DNA from: Pseudomonadota bacterium
GTDB lineage: Bacteria; Pseudomonadota; Alphaproteobacteria; Azospirillales; Azospirillaceae
Direction: 5' to 3'
Assembly: GCA_023413605.1 (NCBI GenBank)
Contig: JAEZPL010000632.1
Location: 1 to 7,174, forward strand
Length of the DNA: 7,174 bases
Shown: positions 1 through 4,927 of the stretch, in pieces
How positions within the stretch are numbered: the stretch's first letter is position 1
Layout: every line of letters begins with the position of its first letter
Program-made: the position numbers and the translations under genes
Notes under the pieces: generated by a model
Told to the model about the DNA's origin: nothing
What the model saw: only the letters and a program-made list of their open reading frames with translations
Database searches by the model: none

Positions 1-529
1 CAACAAAACCGCCACGATACCGTCCGGCTTCCCATGGTCCTGTCCGGCACGCCGCCCCCGGCATCGCCTTTCCGGGCATTCCTCTGTGGGCATCGCACCG
101 CGCATCACCGCCAAGGGCCTCACCGACCGATGCGCACGGCGTCGCAAGGATCCGCAGGGGATTTCTCCTTTCCGCTTTGCAATGTCCAGGTCCGCCCCGG
201 CCGAAGCAGCGGCTGCGCCTGCGCATCGGCCTGTTGCTGGCCCTGCGCAACACCGTCGATGAACAGGGCGGCACGGTCGCCTTCGAGAATCAGCTGCCGC
301 GCGTGCGTCGAATCCTGAAGCGCGGCGGCGTTGCGGCACCCATCCGCATGGCCATGCCTTGCGACGGCGCCCAAACGTTGTGCCGATCAGCCTGAAGCCA
401 TCGTGCGGCAATTGGTCGCCCGGTTTGGTAACGAAACAATCCAACAAATCCCGGACGACGACCGTTGAAAGTTGTATTACCAATTAAGAACTAAAGAATT
501 CCGATACGGCCGTCGAAAAAGGACACCCG
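1..529. other. Gene-poor region upstream of the chemoreceptor
   Basis: I see no confident gene here. On the plus strand one frame stays open from the left edge to a stop at 393-395. Only its later part (about 205-360) has GC-rich third positions, the only possible start (TTG at 177) has no ribosome binding site, and the translation matches no family I recognise. On the minus strand a frame starting near 99 stays open to the left edge, but it is too short to judge. From about 421 to 520 the base composition becomes clearly AT-richer than the rest of the window, as expected for a promoter and leader. A TTGAAA at 465-470 could be a -35 box, but no good -10 lies 16-18 bases downstream, so I do not call a promoter. 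Confidence 0.5.
519..523 (+). promoter_or_regulatory. Ribosome binding site of the globin chemoreceptor
   Basis: AAGGA lies six bases before the ATG at 530, inside an A-rich stretch. The spacing is normal and supports this start over any later in-frame codon. Confidence 0.75.
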
Positions 530-2704
530 ATGCAACCCGCCGCCGCCGCGCCGATCCCACCGTCCGACACCACGGAACTGGACCGCGATCTCTGGCGGAT
601 GGACGCGCGCACGGAAGAGATATTGCGCTCCCTTGGCGCGGCGATGGGGCCGGTTCTCGATTCCTCCATCGACGACTTCTACGCCTTCATGGCCAAACAG
701 CCGGGCACGGCCGCCCTGCTGTCCGATCCGGAACGCAACGCGGCCATCCACCGCGCGCACCGCGACCAATGGAACGCCTTCTTCAGCGCCAATTTCGACG
801 ACGCCTATCTGGACCGCGTGCGCAAGCTGGGACATGCGCACCAGAAGGCCGGCCTGATACCGAAATACTACGTCGCCGGCTATTCCATGCTGCTGGAGCG
901 CATGGCCGCACACGTCATCCGCGCCCACCGGTTCGACCGGAACCGGGCCGCGACGGAGGTCGGCGCGCTGATCCGCGGCGTGCTGATGGAGACGGAACTG
1001 GCCTTGTCCGTCTATCACCGGGCCGTCAGCAGCTCCGACATGACCGCGGAGATGGAAGAGTTCGCCGAAGGGTTCGAGCGTGAGCTGAGCGAGGCTGTGG
1101 ACATCGTCCGCCACAACGCCGCCAGCATGGAGGGTGCCGCCGACGAGGTTCTGGGGGCCGCCAACAGGGTGGCGACCGAAGGCGATCACGTCACCGAGGC
1201 GTCCGAACAGACCAACATGAATGCCCGTCTGATCGCGCTGGCCGCGCGTGGACTGTCGGACTCCTTCAACGACATCACCGCCAGGGTGGAGCACGCGACC
1301 GAAAGTTCGCGCAACGCCTCCACCCGTTCGCAGGAGGCGCAGGCCTACGCGCAGACGCTCGCCGCCGCGTCGGACCGCATCGGCAGCGTCGTCACCCTGA
1401 TCGAACGGATCGCCAAGGAAACCCGGCTTCTGGCGCTGAACGCGTCCATCGAGGCGGCGCGGGCCGGCAGCGCCGGCAAGGGCTTTGCCGTCGTCGCCAG
1501 CGAGGTGAAGACGCTGGCCGACCAGACCAACAACGCCACCGGCGACATCCGCGCCCAGATCGAGGCCATGCAGGCCTCCATCAACCAGACCGTCACGGCC
1601 ATCGAATCCGTCGCCGGGCGCGTCCAGACGGTCACGGAGGACATCGCCTCCATCACCGAATCCGTCGCCGAACAGGCCATCGTCACCCGCGACATCGCGG
1701 ACAACGCCGACGAGATGGCCACCAGCATGCAGAACGTCCACGAAAGCATCGCGAAGGTGGCCCAGGCGGCCGACCGCTCGACGAAGAAGGCGAGCGAGCT
1801 GTGGGAGAACGCCACCGGCCTCGTGAAGCAGATTTTCGGCATCAAGCGGCGCGTCACCGCCTCCCTGCGGGGCACGCGCTTCGGCAACCGGCGCGGCGAG
1901 GACCGGGTCGCGGTCGACATCGGCTGCCGCGTGGAGGTCGACGGGCTGGTCTTCCAAAGCCGGCTCGACAACATCTCCCGTGGCGGCTGCCAGGTGCGCG
2001 AGGTGCAACTCGCCAGCGCCGACGGTTACGCCATCCGGCTGGACATCGAGGGGCTTGGCCGGGCCACCGGCATCATCGTGGCGACGGAACGCGACATCGC
2101 CCATGTGCGCTTTGATCCCCTGCCCCCCGACGTCGCGCAGCGGCTTGCCACCGCGTTGACCCGCTGGAACGCCGCGGATTCAGAGCTGGTGACCCTGGCG
2201 CAGGAAACGGCCCGGACCATCGGCGGCCTGTTCGACGGGGCCATCGACCGCGGCGAGATCAGCGTCGACCGCCTCTTCTCCGCCGAATACGCGCCGATTC
2301 CCGACACCGACCCACCGCAGGTCACCGCTCCCTGCACCGACCTGTGCGACCGGCTGCTGGCTGACCTTCAGGAGAAGGCGCTGCTGCGTCACCGCCGGGT
2401 CATCTTCTGCGCCGCGGTGGACCGCAACGGCTATCTGCCGACCCACAACAGGAAATACTCCGAGCCACAACGGCCCGACGACCCCATCTGGAACAACGCG
2501 CACTGCCGCAACCGCCGCATGTTCGACGACGCCACCGGCCTCGCCGCCGCCCGCAACCGCCAAGCCATTCTGATCCAGACCTACCGACGGGACATGGGCG
2601 GCGGCCAGATTGTGTCGATGAAGGACATCGCCGCGCCCATCTATGTGAAGGGCAAGCATTGGGGCGCCTTCCGCATCGGCACCGAAGGCCGGACCGAGGG
2701 ATGA
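530..2704 (+). CDS. Soluble globin-coupled methyl-accepting chemotaxis protein with PilZ domain
   Basis: This is a 724-residue cytosolic chemoreceptor with no membrane helix, HAMP domain or signal peptide. Residues about 15-165 resemble the protoglobin sensor of HemAT-type receptors. H104 in AHQKAGLIPKYY sits where the proximal haem ligand is expected, with aromatic FY at 50-51. Residues about 175-430 are the methyl-accepting coiled coil. Its hairpin tip is at about 291-330 (LLALNASIEAARAG, then GKGFAVVASEVKTLA), which contacts CheA and CheW. Residues about 450-545 form a PilZ domain: R455-xxx-R459 and N481-x-S-x-x-G486 match the cyclic-di-GMP binding motifs. Residues about 550-717 (VDRNGYLPTHN, TYRRDMGGG, HWGAFRIG) are a module I recall at the C terminus of many alphaproteobacterial receptors; its ligand is unknown to me. 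Ligands are inferred from family motifs: O2 or another gas at the haem, and cyclic-di-GMP at PilZ. There is no NWETF-type CheR tether at the C terminus. The gene stands alone, with no che genes nearby. Confidence 0.93.
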   Translation: MQPAAAAPIPPSDTTELDRDLWRMDARTEEILRSLGAAMGPVLDSSIDDFYAFMAKQPGTAALLSDPERNAAIHRAHRDQWNAFFSANFDDAYLDRVRKLGHAHQKAGLIPKYYVAGYSMLLERMAAHVIRAHRFDRNRAATEVGALIRGVLMETELALSVYHRAVSSSDMTAEMEEFAEGFERELSEAVDIVRHNAASMEGAADEVLGAANRVATEGDHVTEASEQTNMNARLIALAARGLSDSFNDITARVEHATESSRNASTRSQEAQAYAQTLAAASDRIGSVVTLIERIAKETRLLALNASIEAARAGSAGKGFAVVASEVKTLADQTNNATGDIRAQIEAMQASINQTVTAIESVAGRVQTVTEDIASITESVAEQAIVTRDIADNADEMATSMQNVHESIAKVAQAADRSTKKASELWENATGLVKQIFGIKRRVTASLRGTRFGNRRGEDRVAVDIGCRVEVDGLVFQSRLDNISRGGCQVREVQLASADGYAIRLDIEGLGRATGIIVATERDIAHVRFDPLPPDVAQRLATALTRWNAADSELVTLAQETARTIGGLFDGAIDRGEISVDRLFSAEYAPIPDTDPPQVTAPCTDLCDRLLADLQEKALLRHRRVIFCAAVDRNGYLPTHNRKYSEPQRPDDPIWNNAHCRNRRMFDDATGLAAARNRQAILIQTYRRDMGGGQIVSMKDIAAPIYVKGKHWGAFRIGTEGRTEG

Positions 2705-2746
2705 TCCGCCCACGCTGAGGAAAATGGGCAAGCGCGGCTTGGCGGA
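2705..2746. terminator. Possible weak stem-loop between convergent genes
   Basis: TCCGCC (2705-2710) and GGCGGA (2741-2746) form a perfect 6-base inverted repeat just after the receptor stop. A competing smaller stem, GCCCA/TGGGC, spans 2708-2729. The position between convergent genes suits a two-way terminator, but there is no T tract on either strand and the loop is long. It may be chance in GC-rich DNA. Confidence 0.2.
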
Positions 2747-2769
2747 GTTCGAACGCCTGATCTCGGGCG

Positions 2770-3660
2770 TCAGCCGCCGCGCTTCATCGTTTCCCGGTGC
2801 AGGATGTAGAGGCCGCTGGCGATGATGATGCCGGCCCCGACCAGCACGGCCGGCGTCGGCACGTCGCCGAAGACCAGGAACCCCAACAGCGTCGCCCAAA
2901 TCATCCCGGTGTATTCGAAGGGCGCCACCACCGCCGCGCGGCCGAGGCGGAAGGCCTGGGTCATCAGAACCTGCGCGGCGCCGCCCAGCGTGCCGACCAG
3001 CAGCATCAGCCCCATGTCGAACAGGCTTGGGGACACCCAGTCGGGGATGGCCGCGATACCGCTCACCACCGTCGTGGTCAGCAGCAGATAGACGACGATG
3101 GCCGCGTTGCTTTCCGTCCGCGCCAGGCCGCGCACGGCGATCATGGCGAGCGCGTAGAAAAAGGCCGCCGTTACGCCCACCAGCACCGGCAGGATCGGTG
3201 CGCCGGCTTCCGGCCGCGCCATCACGAGCACCCCGCCGAAGCCCACCAGCACCGCGGCCCAGCGGCGCCAGCCCACCGGCTCCTTCAGCAGAGGCATGGA
3301 CAGGGCGGTGATGAACAGCGGTCCGGCGAAGCTGAGGACGTAGACCTCCGCCAGCGGCAGATGCTTGAAGGCGTAGAAGAAGCAGGCCATGGACATCAGG
3401 CCGGCGAAGGACCGGCCGACATGGGCGAACGGACGCCGTGTCCGCAGGCCGCTCCATCCGGTCCGCGCCACCGATATGCCGCCAACCAGCACCAGCGCCA
3501 CCGCCGACCGGACGAACATCAGCTGCGCCACGGGATAGACCGCGCTGAGATACTTGATCAGCGTGTCCATGCCCGCGAACAGGAAGATGGCCAGCAGAAA
3601 GCAACCGATGGCGGTGCGGATGTCGTCGTCGGCAATGGGAAGGGCGTCGGCGCGGCTCAT
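2770..3660 (-). CDS. EamA/DMT-family transporter, second gene of a tandem pair
   Basis: This is a 296-residue inner-membrane permease of the drug/metabolite transporter superfamily. It has about ten hydrophobic helices arranged as two EamA repeats. Examples are residues 17-38, 46-64, 84-100, 106-124, 134-150, 157-178, 187-207, 216-236, 246-264 and 271-287. Typical EamA signatures are FVRS near 49-52, SFAGPLFITAL at 110-120 and the closing block EYTGMIWATLLGFLVFGD at 249-266. The substrate cannot be read from sequence; members export amino acids, metabolites or drugs. I chose the ATG at 3660 because the hydrophobic core begins soon after it and the residues before it look non-conserved. It has no clear Shine-Dalgarno sequence. 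The frame also stays open back to a GTG at 3726, which would add 22 residues and overlap the upstream gene by 14 bases. It is probably cotranscribed with the upstream paralogue, 52 bases away, possibly with translational coupling. Confidence 0.9.
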   Translation of the reverse strand: MSRADALPIADDDIRTAIGCFLLAIFLFAGMDTLIKYLSAVYPVAQLMFVRSAVALVLVGGISVARTGWSGLRTRRPFAHVGRSFAGLMSMACFFYAFKHLPLAEVYVLSFAGPLFITALSMPLLKEPVGWRRWAAVLVGFGGVLVMARPEAGAPILPVLVGVTAAFFYALAMIAVRGLARTESNAAIVVYLLLTTTVVSGIAAIPDWVSPSLFDMGLMLLVGTLGGAAQVLMTQAFRLGRAAVVAPFEYTGMIWATLLGFLVFGDVPTPAVLVGAGIIIASGLYILHRETMKRGG

Positions 3661-3673
3661 TGTTGCACAATAA

Positions 3674-3690
3674 CCGGGCAAGCCGGGCAA
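3674..3690. repeat. Short direct repeat CCGGGCAA x2 between the transporter genes
   Basis: CCGGGCAA occurs at 3674-3681 and again at 3683-3690, a period of nine bases. It lies in the 52-base gap between the two transporter genes, just upstream of the second start on the minus strand. If the longer GTG start is used, it encodes LPGLPG. Its role is unknown and it could be a small slippage duplication. Confidence 0.4.
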
Positions 3691-3712
3691 TTCCCAATGC
3701 CGCAACCGCAGG

Positions 3713-4648
3713 TCAGGCCCGCGCACCGCCGCCCGGCCGGACGACGAATCCGCTTCCCATCACGATCAGCGTGCCGACCAGTGTCGCAAGGCCCGGCTGC
3801 TCCCCGAACAGCAGGGCGCCGAACAGCACCGCCCACAGGATGGAACTGTAGGTCAGCGGCGCAAGCACAGCCGCCGGGGCCAGCCGGTAGGATTGCGTCA
3901 TGGCGAGTTGCGCGGCAGTGCAGAGCAGCCCGGCACCGGCCAACTGCGCCAGCCCCAGCAGGTCCGGCCAGACGAAGTCGGGCAGCATCGCCACCCCGCC
4001 CAGAACGCCGCAGGCCAGCGTGAAATAGGCGACGATGGCGACGTTCGTTTCCGTGCTGGCCAGCCGGCGCACGCAGATGGTGGCCAGCGCGCTGCACAGC
4101 GTCCCGGCGACGCACAGCAGCGCCATGACGGACAGCATGCCGCCGCCCGGATTCAGCATCACCATCACGCCGACGAATCCGATGCCCACCGCCACCCATT
4201 GCCGGCTGCTCACGGCCTCCCCCAGCAGCGGGGCGGACAGGGCGGTGACGATCAGCGGCCCGGCGAAGCTGATGGCGTAGACGTCGGCGAAGGGCATGCC
4301 GCCGAAGGCCGCGATGAAGCAGACCACCGACAGGGCCCCCACGCCCGACCGCAGCAGATGGGTTACCGGTCGCCGCGTCGCCAGCGCACCCCATCCACCC
4401 GCCCGTGCGATCACCACCACCAGCGGCAAGGCGGAGAAGAGGGAGCGGAAGAACATCACCTCCATGGCCGGATAGCGCGTCACCAGCGCCTTCTGCAGCA
4501 CGTCCATGGCGGCGAAGAGAAACAGGCTGACCAGCATCCAGGCCGCCCCGCGGTGAACCGGCCCCCAACGCTCGAACAGGCGCAGCTTGCGGCTGCGCAC
4601 AGGGAGCGGTACGGGGAGCGCGCCGGCCAGCGCGGTGTCCGTGGTCAT
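3713..4648 (-). CDS. EamA/DMT-family transporter, first gene of a tandem pair
   Basis: This is a 311-residue inner-membrane permease of the drug/metabolite transporter superfamily. A basic cytoplasmic N-terminal tail of about 33 residues (RSRKLRLFERW) precedes about ten hydrophobic helices in two EamA repeats. Conserved blocks include FFRS at 66-69, SFAGPLIVTALSAPLLGE at 127-144, MTQSYRL at 250-256 and the C-terminal block ending in FGE at 281-283. The substrate is not predictable. Residues 31-300 align without a gap to residues 14-283 of the next gene downstream, with about 120 identities in 270 by hand count. The two are therefore tandem duplicates, probably one transcription unit read leftward from the 4649-4927 region. 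The ATG at 4648 has no convincing Shine-Dalgarno sequence, but no better in-frame start lies before the first helix. The extra 17 N-terminal residues compared with the paralogue are the main difference. Confidence 0.91.
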   Translation of the reverse strand: MTTDTALAGALPVPLPVRSRKLRLFERWGPVHRGAAWMLVSLFLFAAMDVLQKALVTRYPAMEVMFFRSLFSALPLVVVIARAGGWGALATRRPVTHLLRSGVGALSVVCFIAAFGGMPFADVYAISFAGPLIVTALSAPLLGEAVSSRQWVAVGIGFVGVMVMLNPGGGMLSVMALLCVAGTLCSALATICVRRLASTETNVAIVAYFTLACGVLGGVAMLPDFVWPDLLGLAQLAGAGLLCTAAQLAMTQSYRLAPAAVLAPLTYSSILWAVLFGALLFGEQPGLATLVGTLIVMGSGFVVRPGGGARA

Positions 4649-4681
4649 GGCAACACCGAGGAGTGAGGATTACGATCCCAG

Positions 4682-4692
4682 GCCTTTTAGGC
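4682..4692. repeat. Small palindrome GCCT-TTT-AGGC
   Basis: A perfect 4-base inverted repeat around TTT sits 34 bases upstream of the first transporter start. It is placed where an operator or a 5' leader hairpin of the transporter operon could be, but it is short enough to be chance. Confidence 0.25.
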
Positions 4693-4740
4693 GAATGTCC
4701 GTGATCGGCGGGTGCGAATGGCGACTGCCCGAGATTTGTT

Positions 4741-4759
4741 TCGAATTCCCGATCGAATT
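4741..4759. repeat. Direct repeat TCGAATT x2, 12-base period, in the divergent promoter region
   Basis: TCGAATT occurs at 4741-4747 and 4753-4759. The pair is flanked by the inverted repeat CCGAG (4729-4733) and CTCGG (4761-4765). A near one-helical-turn spacing in an AT-richer patch between divergent genes suggests a regulator binding site, but no regulator gene is present in the window. Confidence 0.35.
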
Positions 4760-4915
4760 GCTCGGAAGCCACCGCCCCGCGCGCCTGCCACTCGCGCTTC
4801 GCGAAATGCTGGAGCCGTGTCTTTGCGAAGGATTCCCGGCGGTTCGCGGAACGACGCTGGTTCAGACGGACGGGTTGGGCAGTCTGGCGGCCATCGCACC
4901 CGTTTCCGCTTTGGC

Positions 4916-4920
4916 GAAGG
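4916..4920 (+). promoter_or_regulatory. Ribosome binding site deciding the flavoprotein start
   Basis: GAAGG lies seven bases before the ATG at 4928. This favours the 700-residue protein over the longer reading frame, whose upstream codons do not look protein-coding. Confidence 0.7.
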
Positions 4921-4927
4921 CCCGACC

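Larger units (their letters stand above)
4649..4927. promoter_or_regulatory. Divergent intergenic region
   Basis: These 279 bases separate the leftward transporter pair from the rightward flavoprotein gene and must contain the promoters of both unless either is read from further away. The frame of the flavoprotein stays open back to about 4712. The extra 72 residues are Arg/Gly/Pro-rich and unlike protein, and the good ribosome binding site is at 4916, so I treat the stretch as noncoding. AT-richer patches lie at 4665-4695 and 4733-4760. I could not pick a convincing -35/-10 pair on either strand. Short repeats within it are listed separately. Confidence 0.6.

Noticed and set aside
296..326. 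GCCGCGC/GCGCGGC inverted repeat with a 17-base loop
   Set aside because: It consists only of G and C in a GC-rich region and has no T tract or link to a neighbouring gene, so chance is the simplest explanation.
492..508. TAAAG followed by CCGATACG as a sigma-28 flagellar promoter
   Set aside because: The two elements are only five bases apart instead of about fifteen, so they cannot form a FliA-type promoter.
491..2104. A 537-codon open frame on the minus strand antisense to the receptor
   Set aside because: It is the reverse shadow of a GC-rich coding gene. Its translation is rich in Gly, Asp, Arg and His repeats with no domain, while the plus strand has clear globin, receptor and PilZ motifs.
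2797..4023. A 408-codon plus-strand frame across both transporter genes
   Set aside because: It is His/Gln/Arg-rich and low in hydrophobic residues, typical of the antisense of membrane-protein genes. It spans two genes that align well with EamA on the other strand.
4712..4927. A 72-residue N-terminal extension of the flavoprotein
   Set aside because: The residues are Arg/Pro/Gly-rich with no recognisable signal. The ATG at 4928 has a good ribosome binding site and directly precedes the first membrane helix.
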